This document shows, in pieces, positions 18,063 through 27,246 of a stretch of 64,000 nt of DNA. The notes under the pieces were generated by a model. The model saw only the letters and a list, made by a program, of their open reading frames with translations. It had not been told where the DNA came from and made no database searches. The stretch is from Saccharibacillus qingshengii. Its GTDB lineage: Bacteria > Bacillota > Bacilli > Paenibacillales > Paenibacillaceae. The position numbers and the translations under genes are program-made. The DNA is taken from positions 53,753 to 117,752 of the forward strand of contig NZ_JAAZWC010000016.1 of NCBI RefSeq assembly GCF_013185195.1, in the 5' to 3' direction. Position 1 is the first letter of the stretch. The number at the start of each line of letters is the position of its first letter.

Positions 18063-19151
18063 TTACGGTCTGCGCGTTGTCGCGTCTTCTCTGCGTGCTT
18101 CCGCGCCTTCGCGAACTTCGACCTGTCCGTTCTTGTCGACGCGGGCTTCTTCGCGGCGCAGCGTATCGCGTACCTGCTCCGTTTCCTGCACATCGCGTTT
18201 ATGAACTTCGACTTCTCCGGTTACTACATTGCGCTTGTTGACTTCGACCTGCTCTTCGGTGAGAGGAATCCGGATCGTTTCGTCTCTGCCGATCGGCTCA
18301 TCGGTCGGAATATCGTTGACCGAGCGGCGCTCGATGATAACTTCTTCATGGCTGACCGGTACGTCGATCGCTTTTTGCTCTTCGATGATTTCTTTGTGAA
18401 CTTCGACTTCGCCGCTGCGTACCGTGTTTTTCGTGACGTCGAGCTGCTCTTCGTGCAGTCGAAGTTTGCGGGCTTCATCGCGGTCGTTCAGATCTGCCGA
18501 TTCCGCGTATCCGCGTTCGCCGATTGGCGTTCCGTTCATGCGATTGGCATCGAGGTTCGTTGCGCCCATAGCCGGAGTATCTCGATAAAGCGTATCGTTG
18601 GACGCCGTATCGTTCATCCGGTTGGCGTCGATAGAGCGGGTATCTTCCATCTGCTCATCGTAACGCCGATTGGTGGAGTTATTGTCCCGGAAGATACGGG
18701 TGACTTCGCTGCGATTGGCTTCTTCCGTATCGACGATTACGAGCAGACCGCCCTGATCCACGGCTGTATCGTATTCTTTGGCTTCGTTCTCGGGAATGCC
18801 GAGTCCGATCAAACCGCCGACCAGACCGCCGCCTGCCGCGCCGACAGCTGCGCCGGCAAGTGCCGTTGCCAGAGGTCCGGCTGCCAGAAGCGGGCCGATG
18901 CCCGGAATGGCTAATGCGCCGAGACCTGCCAACAGGCCGCCGATGCCGCCCAGCACGCCGCCGGTAGCCGCTCCGCCTGCCGCGCCTTCGGGAGCCATCG
19001 TGCCCGTTTCGTCTTCAAGCTTGCGCATGTCTTTTTTGTCGCGTGTTACGACGGAAATGTCATTGGTGCTGAATCCCGATCTTTTCAGGTCTTCGATTGC
19101 ATGGGAAGCTTCTCTTTCCGAATGGAACACGCCTACGATTTTGTTAGTCAT
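18063..19151 (-). CDS. general stress protein, YsnF/AvaK domain (DUF2382), copy 2
   Basis: A 362-aa paralogue of the neighbouring gene with the same order of parts: MTNKIVGVFHSEREASHAIEDLKRSGF, a glycine-zipper segment (residues ~65-120), a linker rich in DANRMN-type repeats, and DUF2382 (EVEVHKEIIEEQKAIDVPVSHEEVIIERR, IPLTEEQVEVNKRNVVTGEVEVHKRDV). ATG 19151 has GAGGAGGT at good distance; the upstream extension to 19250 has none. A GTTTAG-12-GGGTTA pattern near 19249-19273 (minus strand) vaguely resembles a sigma-B promoter, but I would not rely on it. Confidence 0.85.
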   Translation of the reverse strand: MTNKIVGVFHSEREASHAIEDLKRSGFSTNDISVVTRDKKDMRKLEDETGTMAPEGAAGGAATGGVLGGIGGLLAGLGALAIPGIGPLLAAGPLATALAGAAVGAAGGGLVGGLIGLGIPENEAKEYDTAVDQGGLLVIVDTEEANRSEVTRIFRDNNSTNRRYDEQMEDTRSIDANRMNDTASNDTLYRDTPAMGATNLDANRMNGTPIGERGYAESADLNDRDEARKLRLHEEQLDVTKNTVRSGEVEVHKEIIEEQKAIDVPVSHEEVIIERRSVNDIPTDEPIGRDETIRIPLTEEQVEVNKRNVVTGEVEVHKRDVQETEQVRDTLRREEARVDKNGQVEVREGAEARREDATTRRP

Positions 19152-19407
19152 GGTGGTACCTCCTCGTTGTTGTGGAACTTTAATTTTGGGTGTGTTTTTA
19201 TTCGTGGATACTGCTGTTCCAAGGCTTCGATGTTTCCTGCCACGTTCCATATTTAACCCCCCCGAAGAAATCTAAACCGCTTCGTTCAGAAATTTTTTAT
19301 AAAGTCAATCATTTTTTTGATTGTGTTTCAAATTTGAAAAAAGGGATGCTTAATGTACCGCTGAAAGCACATAGGGGCTTAAGCAAACGGGCAGGCAAGT
19401 ACCAAAA

Positions 19408-19435
19408 AACCGGGTTTCCAGAAGGAAACCCGGTT
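19408..19435 (-). terminator. rho-independent terminator of the AI-2E-family gene
   Basis: AACCGGGTTTCC and GGAAACCCGGTT arms (19408-19419, 19424-19435) are followed on the minus strand by six T. Confidence 0.85.
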
Positions 19436-19464
19436 GGCGGCCGCATGCGGATTGGGATCGGAAT

Positions 19465-20559
19465 TCAATCCAGCGTATGTTTGATTTTGCTCTTGATATA
19501 CATCTGGTAGGCATGGCGGATCGCAATCTTGACGACCATATAGATCGGAATACAGATCAGCATGCCCAGAATGCCCATGACATCGCCGCCGACAAGCAGC
19601 AGGACGATAACGGTCAGCGGATGCATGTCCAGCTGTTTGCCGAATACCAACGGCTCCAGCAGATTGTTCTGGATCAGCTGGGCCACCACGACGATGACGA
19701 TCGACCAGATCGCCATGCTCGGCGATTCGATCAGACCGACGATTCCCACCGGTACTCCGGCGAGAAACGCTCCGATGAACGGAATGAAATTCAGGAAGAA
19801 CGAGATCAGAACGAGCAGCAGCGAGTACGGCAGGCCGATGATGAGGAACCCGATATACAGCAGAACGCACAGCATCAAGTTGACGATTACCCGTCCGGCG
19901 ATAAAGCTGTTCAGCGCGTCATCCATCTCGCCGAGCATCACTCTGCCGTCTTCCTTGTTGTTCGCCGGGAACAATCTCATCAGGAACGGAGGCAGCTTGT
20001 GGTCGTCGCGAAGCAGGAAGTACAGCAGAATCGGGAAAGTCGCAATGACGAGCACAAAGCTCGACAGGAACGAGAACATCCCCGTAATATTGTCGGTCAG
20101 CCAGGTTAACGAAGTATCGAGCACACCGGACAAGCGGTCCAGCAGCTCCTGGTTCTGACCCGCGTCATTCGGAAGGAAACGGCTGAATGACGGATTGTTC
20201 TGCAGCTGCTGGAGCTGATAGACGGCATCCTGCGCAAGCTGCGGCGCGTTATTGACGAAACTCTCCACCTGGTCGCGCAGGGTAGGCCATACCCAGAACG
20301 AAGCGCCCACGATCAGCAGGATGAAGACGACAAAGATCAGCATGACCGACCAGGAACGTTTCAGTTTCTTGCGTTCAAGGAAACGTACGAGCGGACGCAG
20401 CGGGTAATAGAAAAAAGCTGCGATCAGCAGCGGCACGACCAGCGAACTGACCAGCGATACGACCGGCGTAAAGATGAATTTGACCGTCGTTCCCAGGAGA
20501 ATAATGAGCAGGATCAGGGCAACGCCCGCTCCTACAACGAAAAAGCGATTTTTGAACAT
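19465..20559 (-). CDS. AI-2E family transporter (UPF0118)
   Basis: A 364-aa polytopic membrane protein with about eight hydrophobic segments. It has the family pattern of two N-terminal segments and a soluble loop (residues ~85-140, QVESFVNNAPQLAQDAVYQLQQ). The C-terminal membrane core follows, with NLMLCVLLYIGFLIIGLPYSLLLVLISFFLNFIPFIGAFLAGVPV and QNNLLEPLVFGKQLDMHPLTVIVLLLVGG. Characterised relatives export AI-2 or exchange sodium/protons; the substrate here is unknown. AGGAGGATATCC precedes the ATG. It is transcribed alone. Confidence 0.9.
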   Translation of the reverse strand: MFKNRFFVVGAGVALILLIILLGTTVKFIFTPVVSLVSSLVVPLLIAAFFYYPLRPLVRFLERKKLKRSWSVMLIFVVFILLIVGASFWVWPTLRDQVESFVNNAPQLAQDAVYQLQQLQNNPSFSRFLPNDAGQNQELLDRLSGVLDTSLTWLTDNITGMFSFLSSFVLVIATFPILLYFLLRDDHKLPPFLMRLFPANNKEDGRVMLGEMDDALNSFIAGRVIVNLMLCVLLYIGFLIIGLPYSLLLVLISFFLNFIPFIGAFLAGVPVGIVGLIESPSMAIWSIVIVVVAQLIQNNLLEPLVFGKQLDMHPLTVIVLLLVGGDVMGILGMLICIPIYMVVKIAIRHAYQMYIKSKIKHTLD

Positions 20560-20713
20560 GGATATCCTCCTAGTCAGATCTATATGTATATTTAAACGAA
20601 AGCTGCCTTGTTTACGCTCAAAGCGGAGATGGATATTTAAGGGCGTAAAAAAGGCGGAAATCGGATGTTTTTATTAAAGCCGATAAAATTAATGGGAATT
20701 ATACGAAACCCCA

Positions 20714-20742
20714 TTGACTTTCATTAGGTAAGGGTATAAAAT
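20714..20742 (+). promoter_or_regulatory. sigma-A promoter of the amino-acid ABC operon
   Basis: TTGACT (20714-20719), 17 bases and TAAAAT (20737-20742), about 90 bases before the first ATG at 20835. No riboswitch-like pairing was obvious in the leader. Confidence 0.6.
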
Positions 20743-20834
20743 TCAATCTTGCACGACCTAAACGCGGCCCAACGGATTCAAGCCGGCCGGCTGCGTCGAA
20801 CGACCCATTCAGATCTAAACGGAGGAATTTACTG

Positions 20835-21671
20835 ATGAAAAAAGTGACTTTGCTCAGCCTGGTTGCCATCTTGATGGCCCTTATGCTTGCCGCCTGCGGA
20901 AGCGGCACTGCCGCCAAGGATAATGCAGCTGCGCCCAATACAGGAACCAAAGAGACGGCCAAGTCCGACAGCGCCCTGGACAAGATCAAAGCCGACGGCA
21001 AGATGGTGATCGGCACCGAAGGGACTTATGCCCCTTTCACTTACCACGATAAGAGCGGCGAATTGACCGGGTTCGATGTGGAAATCGCCCGCGAAGTAGC
21101 CAAACGCCTCGGTGTAGAAGCCGAATTCGTGGAAGCGCCGTGGGACAGCCTGCTGGCCGGGATCGACGCCGGACGCTTCAACGCCGTATTCAACGAAGTC
21201 TCGATCCGCGACGATCGCAAAGAAAAATATGATTTCTCCGATCCGTACATTTCTTCCGGCGCGGTTCTGATCGTGCGCGAAGACAATACGGACATCAAAT
21301 CGCTGGCCGATCTCAAAGGCAAAAAGTCCGCGCAGTCGCTGACCAGCAACCTGGCCGATATTGCCAAGCAAAACGGCGCCGAAATCGTGCCGATCGAAGG
21401 ATTCAACCAGGCGATCGGCCTACTGAACTCCAGCCGCGTCGACGCGACGATCAACGATAACCTGTCGTTCCTCGACCTGAAGAAACAAAAACCGGACATC
21501 GCGCTCAAAGTCGTGGCGGAAGCCGACGACGCTTCGCAAAGCGGCGGCGTATTCGCCAAGAACCAGCCGGAACTGATCGAAGCGGTCAACAAAGCGCTGG
21601 CCGACATGCACGAAGACGGCACGTATGCCACGATCTCCGAGAAATACTTCGGCGAAGACGTCTCGAAATAA
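20835..21671 (+). CDS. amino-acid ABC transporter substrate-binding lipoprotein (cystine-type)
   Basis: A 278-aa extracellular binding protein anchored by a lipobox (LMLAACGS, Cys21). The SBP_bac_3 fold starts at KMVIGTEGTYAPFTYHDKSGELTGFDVEIAREVAKRLG. The ligand-contact segments APWDSLLAGIDAGRFNAVFNEVSI and PYISSGAVLIVRED resemble TcyA/TcyJ-type cystine binding proteins. Ligand identity is inferred from resemblance and not proven. GGAGGAA lies upstream. It is followed by the permease and ATPase genes in the order A-B-C. Confidence 0.9.
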   Translation: MKKVTLLSLVAILMALMLAACGSGTAAKDNAAAPNTGTKETAKSDSALDKIKADGKMVIGTEGTYAPFTYHDKSGELTGFDVEIAREVAKRLGVEAEFVEAPWDSLLAGIDAGRFNAVFNEVSIRDDRKEKYDFSDPYISSGAVLIVREDNTDIKSLADLKGKKSAQSLTSNLADIAKQNGAEIVPIEGFNQAIGLLNSSRVDATINDNLSFLDLKKQKPDIALKVVAEADDASQSGGVFAKNQPELIEAVNKALADMHEDGTYATISEKYFGEDVSK

Positions 21672-21898
21672 GTAAGGAAGAGCAGGGAAGCGCCGATCGG
21701 CGCCGCGTTCTTCTATCCGCACTACTGATACGGAAGAAGCCGTGCCCGGTTTCAACCGCATGGGGCTATCTTCGGATTCGCGCAGGCGAATTCCGCGGAA
21801 GCCCCCTTCCTTTTGTTCGGAGCCGGGGGATTGGGTGTAATGATCCGATAGACGGCTTTTTTTAAATCGGTTGGGTCTGGAGAGGGGTATAACAGAGT

Positions 21899-22567
21899 AT
21901 GGATGAACGCAAAATTCAAATCTTGATCGATTCGCTGTGGCCAATGATCAAAGCCGGCCTGCAGTTTACGATCCCGCTGACACTGATCTCGTTCGCGCTG
22001 GGACTGGTGCTGGCGGTTCTCGTGGCGCTGGTGCGGCTGTGGAAGGTTCCGGTACTGAGCCAGATCGCCGGCATTTATGTATGGATCATCCGGGGAACGC
22101 CGCTGCTCGTGCAGCTGTTTATCATTTTCTACGGACTGCCGAGTATCGGGATCAAATTCGATCCGTTCCCGGCCGCGATCATCGGTTTTACATTGAATAT
22201 GGGTGCTTACAATTCCGAGATCGTACGCGCCGCCATCCAGTCGATCTCGAACGGACAATGGGAAGCGGGGTATTCGCTTGGCATGACGCGCGGACAGGCG
22301 CTGCGCCGCATTATCCTGCCGCAGGCCGCCCGCGTGTCGGTACCGCCGCTGTCGAACTCGTTTGTCAGCCTGGTCAAGGACACTTCGCTCGCTTTTACCA
22401 TCACCGTTGTCGACATGTTTCAAGTGTCCAAACAAATCGAGGCAGTTACCTATGAGCCTCTGCTTATCTACTGTGAAGTAGCCGTACTGTACCTGGTTCT
22501 CTGCACGGTGCTCAATGCGCTGCAGAACGTCATGGAGAAGCGGTTGGCCCGCTTCTCGGCTTCTTAA
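21899..22567 (+). CDS. amino-acid ABC transporter permease
   Basis: A 222-aa inner-membrane permease of the HisM/TcyB class with about five membrane segments. The opening FTIPLTLISFALGLVLAVLVALVRL and WIIRGTPLLVQLFIIFYGLP are the family's typical N-terminal part. The EAA loop that contacts the ATPase is EAGYSLGMTRGQALRRIILPQAARVSVPPLSN. The 227-base gap from the binding-protein gene holds no gene I can support and probably allows unequal expression. The start ATG at 21899 has a GAGAGGGG site. Confidence 0.9.
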   Translation: MDERKIQILIDSLWPMIKAGLQFTIPLTLISFALGLVLAVLVALVRLWKVPVLSQIAGIYVWIIRGTPLLVQLFIIFYGLPSIGIKFDPFPAAIIGFTLNMGAYNSEIVRAAIQSISNGQWEAGYSLGMTRGQALRRIILPQAARVSVPPLSNSFVSLVKDTSLAFTITVVDMFQVSKQIEAVTYEPLLIYCEVAVLYLVLCTVLNALQNVMEKRLARFSAS

Positions 22568-22591
22568 TACGGCCGGAGAGGAGACAAATAC

Positions 22592-23344
22592 ATGCTTGAA
22601 ATACGCAATCTGCATAAATCGTTCGGAACGCTTGACGTGCTCAAGGGCGTCGATCTGTCGCTGGAAAAAGGCAAGGTGCTCGTCATCATCGGCCCGTCGG
22701 GTTCCGGCAAGACGACGCTGCTGCGCTGCCTGAACCTGCTGGAAATGCCAAGCGCCGGTTCGCTCAAACTCGGCGATTCGGTGCTTGAATTCGGTACCGG
22801 CCACAAGCCGAGCAAGGCGGAGATTCTTAAGCTGCGTCAAAGCACCGGCATGGTGTTCCAGTCGTATAACCTGTTCCCGCACAAGACCGCAATCGAGAAC
22901 GTCATGGAAGCGCAGATTATCGTCCAAAAGAAAGACAAGGCGGCAGCGCGCAAACGTTCCGCCGAGCTGTTGGCCAAAGTCGGACTGAGCGGCAAAGAAG
23001 ACTCGTATCCGCATCAGCTGTCTGGCGGCCAGCAGCAGCGTGTCGGGATCGCCCGGGCGCTTGCAACCGATCCGCAGGTGATGCTGTTCGACGAACCGAC
23101 CTCCGCGCTTGATCCCGAGCTGGTGGGCGAGGTGCTGAAAGTCATGAAGCAGCTTGCCGCCGAAGGCATGACGATGGTTGTCGTTACCCACGAGATGAAG
23201 TTCGCCGCCGAAGCCGCCGACACGGTCGTGCTGATGGACGACGGCGTCGTCCTCGAACAGGGACGCCCGGATCAGGTGCTCCACAACCCGTCCAGCGCCC
23301 GTGCGGCCCAGTTTCTGAATGTGCTGATCGAAAAAGAAGGCTAA
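22592..23344 (+). CDS. amino-acid ABC transporter ATP-binding protein
   Basis: A 250-aa ATPase that powers the preceding permease. Motifs in order: Walker A GPSGSGKTT (residues ~34-42), Q-loop VFQSYNLFPHKT, signature LSGGQQQRVGIARAL, Walker B VMLFDEPTSALDPE, and the switch His in VVVTHEMKFA. Length and spacing match GlnQ/TcyC-type proteins. GGAGAGGAG is upstream and the gap to the permease is only 24 bases. Confidence 0.95.
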   Translation: MLEIRNLHKSFGTLDVLKGVDLSLEKGKVLVIIGPSGSGKTTLLRCLNLLEMPSAGSLKLGDSVLEFGTGHKPSKAEILKLRQSTGMVFQSYNLFPHKTAIENVMEAQIIVQKKDKAAARKRSAELLAKVGLSGKEDSYPHQLSGGQQQRVGIARALATDPQVMLFDEPTSALDPELVGEVLKVMKQLAAEGMTMVVVTHEMKFAAEAADTVVLMDDGVVLEQGRPDQVLHNPSSARAAQFLNVLIEKEG

Positions 23345-23381
23345 GATAGCGCGACTCTCCGACCGCCCAACAGCGGTCTTT

Positions 23382-23440
23382 CCCACGCCGCCGGATCGAA
23401 ATCGATCGGGTGGTTTTTTATTTCTTTTTTTATTTCCCCT
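23382..23440 (+). terminator. probable terminator of the ABC operon
   Basis: An imperfect stem around GATCGAAATCGATC flanked by CCAC/GTGG is followed by long T-rich tracts (TTTTTTATTTC). The stem is imperfect, so confidence is moderate. Confidence 0.55.
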
Positions 23441-23527
23441 AAACTATTCAAAAATAAGGTTTTTTCGTCGAAAAACAATCGTGGCCGCTTATAAAGGCTT
23501 ATGAACGGGAAAAGGCGGGGGAAATTG

Positions 23528-25261
23528 ATGAAAAAGAAGTTCAGGCTTACGTTTTTCGCGAAAAACATGATTATGATTGCGCTGGGGATCGTATTGGTCG
23601 GCGGCCTGTTGACAGGCATCACGGTGAAATTACAGCAGAATATGGCACTCGACAGCCTGCGAAACCAGTATATCGGTGTCGCGAATTACGTACGGGAGCA
23701 GGTAAGCTCGGAGCTGATCGTCGAAGTGGCGGCTAATCCGACTGCGGACAGCGAACCCGGCAAGCTTCTGACCGAACGCTTGAACCAAGTGTCGGAACTG
23801 AACTCCAATGTAGCCCAAGCCTATGTATTCAGCGCCAAAGTAGAGAACGGTTCCCAAGTCATCATCGGCGCTCCGAACCACCTGGCCGAAGCGGGCATGG
23901 CGCCGGGCACCTTGTATGAAAATCCCGACGAGATGAAAAAAGCGATGGCGCATGTCGTGGAGCAAAACGCTCCGTTCAGCACCAACGTCTATACGGACGC
24001 CTACGGAAACTGGGTCAGCCTGCTGCAGCCGGTCACCGATTCTTCGGGACAGGTTATCGCGGTCATGGGGCTGGATATCAGCGCCGCGGATATCGCCAAG
24101 AACACTTCCGAAATTCTGCGTACTTCCCTGCTGGTTATGGTACTGTGCATCCTGCTGGTCCTGGCGATCCAGTTCGTCATGATGCGCCGGATGATGAGAC
24201 CGATTCGGGACTTGTTCGGAGCGATCGAACAGATGAACGAAGGCGATCTTAACGTTCAGCTGCCTACCGACCGCAAAGACGATTTCGGCGATCTGAACCG
24301 CAAATTCTCGGAAATGTCGATTGAACTCAAGACGATCATTGCCGGTGTCCAAAACCGTGCGCGGCAGGCGGCGGAGTCGTCTTCCGTCCTCAAAAGCGAG
24401 GTTGAGCAAAATGTACGCATACAGAACGGCGTGATGGAGAGTGCCGAACGCATGAGCGTCGGTGCAAGAACGCAGGAAAGTTCGGCGGAAGAAACGTCGA
24501 GAGTGATGGAAGAGATGTCCCGGGCGATCCAGGAGATTGCCCAGACCGCTTATCAGGTATCCGAAGCGGCTTCCGATATGAAAGCCGAAGCCGGTTCGGG
24601 CGGCAAGTCGATCGTTCGCGTCGGCGAGCAGATGTCGGCGATAAGCGTATCGGTCGGACGTTCCGCTTCCCGGATTCGCCAGCTGCAGGAGCGCTCGCGC
24701 GAGATCGAAGGGATTACCGGACTGATCTCCGGTATCGCTTCGCAGACGAACCTGCTGGCGCTGAACGCCGCGATCGAAGCGGCCAGAGCCGGCGAGCACG
24801 GCCGAGGATTCGCCGTCGTGGCGGAAGAAGTACGCAAGCTTGCCGATCAATCGGCAGCTTCGGCCAGTCAAATCTCCGGGATCCTCAGTCTGATGATCAA
24901 GGAAACGGACGAAGCGGTTGTGCTGATGGAAGAAGGCATGCACGAAGTCGAGACCGGCATGGAACTGTCGCAGCATACCGGCGAAGCGTTCCGCCGGATC
25001 GAAACGGCGATTGACGGCGTTTCGACCCAGACGGAAGATATGTCGGCCGTAACGGAGCAAATGTCCGCAAGTTCGGAAGAAGTCGCGGCATCCGTCACCG
25101 AATTGGCCGGAATCGCGAAAGAATCCGCGGGCAGCGCCATGGAAGTGACGCAGGCTTCGCAGCTGCAGCGCGAATCGCTTGGCAGCGTCTCCGATTCTTC
25201 GGAAGAATTGAATACGATGGCGGTCGAACTCAGCGAGCTGATCGCCAAGTTCAAGATTTAA
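23528..25261 (+). CDS. methyl-accepting chemotaxis protein (sCache-type sensor)
   Basis: A 577-aa transmembrane chemoreceptor. It has a first membrane helix (residues ~12-32) and an extracytoplasmic Cache-like domain (~33-200) ending [17 protein letters not shown] second helix ([19 protein letters not shown]), HAMP, and the cytoplasmic signalling domain with tip [43 protein letters not shown] follow. ATG 23528 is preferred because GGCGGGGGA precedes it; an in-frame ATG at 23501 lacks a site. It is monocistronic. The small-molecule ligand is unknown. Confidence 0.9.
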   Translation: MKKKFRLTFFAKNMIMIALGIVLVGGLLTGITVKLQQNMALDSLRNQYIGVANYVREQVSSELIVEVAANPTADSEPGKLLTERLNQVSELNSNVAQAYVFSAKVENGSQVIIGAPNHLAEAGMAPGTLYENPDEMKKAMAHVVEQNAPFSTNVYTDAYGNWVSLLQPVTDSSGQVIAVMGLDISAADIAKNTSEILRTSLLVMVLCILLVLAIQFVMMRRMMRPIRDLFGAIEQMNEGDLNVQLPTDRKDDFGDLNRKFSEMSIELKTIIAGVQNRARQAAESSSVLKSEVEQNVRIQNGVMESAERMSVGARTQESSAEETSRVMEEMSRAIQEIAQTAYQVSEAASDMKAEAGSGGKSIVRVGEQMSAISVSVGRSASRIRQLQERSREIEGITGLISGIASQTNLLALNAAIEAARAGEHGRGFAVVAEEVRKLADQSAASASQISGILSLMIKETDEAVVLMEEGMHEVETGMELSQHTGEAFRRIETAIDGVSTQTEDMSAVTEQMSASSEEVAASVTELAGIAKESAGSAMEVTQASQLQRESLGSVSDSSEELNTMAVELSELIAKFKI

Positions 25262-25281
25262 GGGTCCGATCGATCGTACAG

Positions 25282-25312
25282 GGAAGCCGTTCATGCGAAC
25301 GGCTTCCTTTTT
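25282..25312 (+). terminator. rho-independent terminator
   Basis: GGAAGCCGTTC and GAACGGCTTCC arms (25282-25292, 25297-25307) are followed by T5. It ends the chemoreceptor gene. Confidence 0.85.
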
Positions 25313-25442
25313 CGTTATCAAAATACCCGAAATCTTGCGATAATGCTCTTGCCGGCTGCGTTGTCACCGCTTACAATTAGTGAGCTTGCCATGCGGATAC
25401 TGCGCGGCCATGCCGCATTTTACCGAGAGGAAGGGAAGTCCC

Positions 25443-27218
25443 ATGCCCCGCGCCAACCTTTTTACCAAGATGATCCTGATTCTGATTCTGATGTGGATTC
25501 CGGTCGCGCTGCTGTACGGGTACTCCAACAAGACGACGACCGATGTGCTGAGGCAGGAACTCGGCGAATCGAACCGGAACCAGCTGGCTTTTTTCCAGAG
25601 TCAGGTCAATACCAATATCGAGATGCTCGCTTCGTGGCCGAATCTGCTTATTCATGACCCGGACATCGAAAGTTTTCGCAAGCTGTATACGAACGGGGGT
25701 TACTTCAATCTCGACGAAATCAATCTGGTCAAGCGGATCCAGAACAAGCTGAGTATCCAGGAAAGTTCGTCGAATTGGAAAAGCCGCCTGCACCTGTATT
25801 CGCCTTCCCTTCGCCGGGTCGTGTCCGAGAACGATGCCCGCGCGTATGATCCGGCCCAGCTGCAGGCGCAGATCAAGCCGGGCTGGCAGGTGAACCGGGC
25901 CAAAGACGGCAGCGAAGACATCTTCCGCTTCTCCTGGTTCACGGTTGCGCCCTATGGGATCGACAATCCGGCGCTCAAAGCGGAAACGATTGTGGAACTT
26001 GAATTCGACAGCCGCAATATCCAGAATATGCTCGATAAATTCAAGACCGACGGTCGGCACGATCCTTTTTATTACCGGGAAGATATGGGCGTGATCTACA
26101 ATCGCACTTCGGAACACGAGCTGACCGGGCAGCTGCTGGAAAAATTGAAACTGTCGCCGCTGCCGGAAAGCGATAATCTCACGGTGGATATCGACAGGGA
26201 TTCCTATATGGTCAGCATCGTGCTCTCCAAAGAGACCGGCTGGTACCTGATCGATTATATGCCGATGGCGGATATGCTGGAGCCGATCCGCAAGTCGAAT
26301 CTGCTGTTCTATTCGTCGATTCTGACCCTGCTCGTGATGGGTTCGGTGGCGGCTTATCTGCTGTATGTGCAGGTACAGATTCCGATCCGCCAGCTGATCC
26401 GGGGTTTTCAAAAGCTCGAGCAGGAAGATTACGCGGTCCGGATCAAGCCGAAAGGGCGAAACGAGTTCAGCTTCCTGTCGGATCGTTTCAACCGGATGGT
26501 CGACAAAATCCAGAACCTGTTCGAGCATGTGTATCTGGAGCAGCTGCATGTCAAAGAAGCCCGGTTGAAGCAGCTGCAGTCGCAGATCAATCCGCATTTC
26601 TTCTATAATTGTTTGTCCTTTGTGACCAGTATGGCGAAGCTTGGACGGATGGACGCGGTCGTGGCCATGTCCCACAGCCTGTCCCGATATTATCGCTACA
26701 CCACGCGGCAGGAACGGGAGCTGGTTCCGCTGCGCGAAGAGGTCGAGTTCGTCCAGCATTATCTGGAGATCCAGAAGATGCGCATGAGCCGGCTCGATTA
26801 TACGGTGGATCTGCCGAGCGCCCTGCTGGATCTGTACGTGCCGCCGCTCATGCTGCAGCCGCTGGTGGAGAATGCCGTGATTCACGGAATCGAACCGCAT
26901 GCCGAAGCCGGCATGATCCGAATCTCGGGTCTGCTCGATGCCGCCGGCAGCGTGGTTCTCCGCGTCGAAGATAACGGCGGAGGGCTGGAAGAAAGCGAGC
27001 GTGCGAAATTGGACCGACGGCTTGCCGAGCCCATGAGCGAAGAAACCGGCTGCGGGTTATGGAATGTGAATCAGCGCCTGCAGCTGCGGGGCGGCCGGGA
27101 AGCCGGCGTCCGCACCGAAGAGTCGGAACTCGGCGGATTGACCGTAATGCTGAAATGGAACGAGAACGCGGTGAAGGAATCGGACGGAGAAGAGACACTG
27201 CGCAGACGCTCCGTCTAA
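25443..27218 (+). CDS. YesM-type sensor histidine kinase
   Basis: A 591-aa membrane kinase. The first membrane segment (residues ~7-25) is followed by a large extracytoplasmic sensor (~26-290), a second membrane segment (LLFYSSILTLLVMGSVAAYLLYV) and HAMP. The His_kinase domain of the LytS/YesM type has the phospho-acceptor in QLQSQINPHFFYNCLSF, and HATPase has VEDNGGGL. ATG 25443 has GAGGAAGGGAAG upstream. It forms a two-component pair with the AraC-type regulator 28 bases downstream, most likely controlling the neighbouring sugar importer. Confidence 0.9.
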   Translation: MPRANLFTKMILILILMWIPVALLYGYSNKTTTDVLRQELGESNRNQLAFFQSQVNTNIEMLASWPNLLIHDPDIESFRKLYTNGGYFNLDEINLVKRIQNKLSIQESSSNWKSRLHLYSPSLRRVVSENDARAYDPAQLQAQIKPGWQVNRAKDGSEDIFRFSWFTVAPYGIDNPALKAETIVELEFDSRNIQNMLDKFKTDGRHDPFYYREDMGVIYNRTSEHELTGQLLEKLKLSPLPESDNLTVDIDRDSYMVSIVLSKETGWYLIDYMPMADMLEPIRKSNLLFYSSILTLLVMGSVAAYLLYVQVQIPIRQLIRGFQKLEQEDYAVRIKPKGRNEFSFLSDRFNRMVDKIQNLFEHVYLEQLHVKEARLKQLQSQINPHFFYNCLSFVTSMAKLGRMDAVVAMSHSLSRYYRYTTRQERELVPLREEVEFVQHYLEIQKMRMSRLDYTVDLPSALLDLYVPPLMLQPLVENAVIHGIEPHAEAGMIRISGLLDAAGSVVLRVEDNGGGLEESERAKLDRRLAEPMSEETGCGLWNVNQRLQLRGGREAGVRTEESELGGLTVMLKWNENAVKESDGEETLRRRSV

Positions 27219-27246
27219 GTTTGATAGAGAGAAAGGGGCTGCCGGA

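Noticed and set aside
16755..18914. A 719-codon plus-strand frame across both DUF2382 genes
   Set aside because: It crosses a terminator and is antisense to two proteins with clear domains; the Phe/Asp/Arg-rich translation is typical of a shadow frame.
19240..19280. Sigma-B promoter for the second DUF2382 gene
   Set aside because: The match (GTTTAG, 12 bases, GGGTTA) is loose and many Paenibacillaceae are thought to lack sigma-B, so it is mentioned only in passing.
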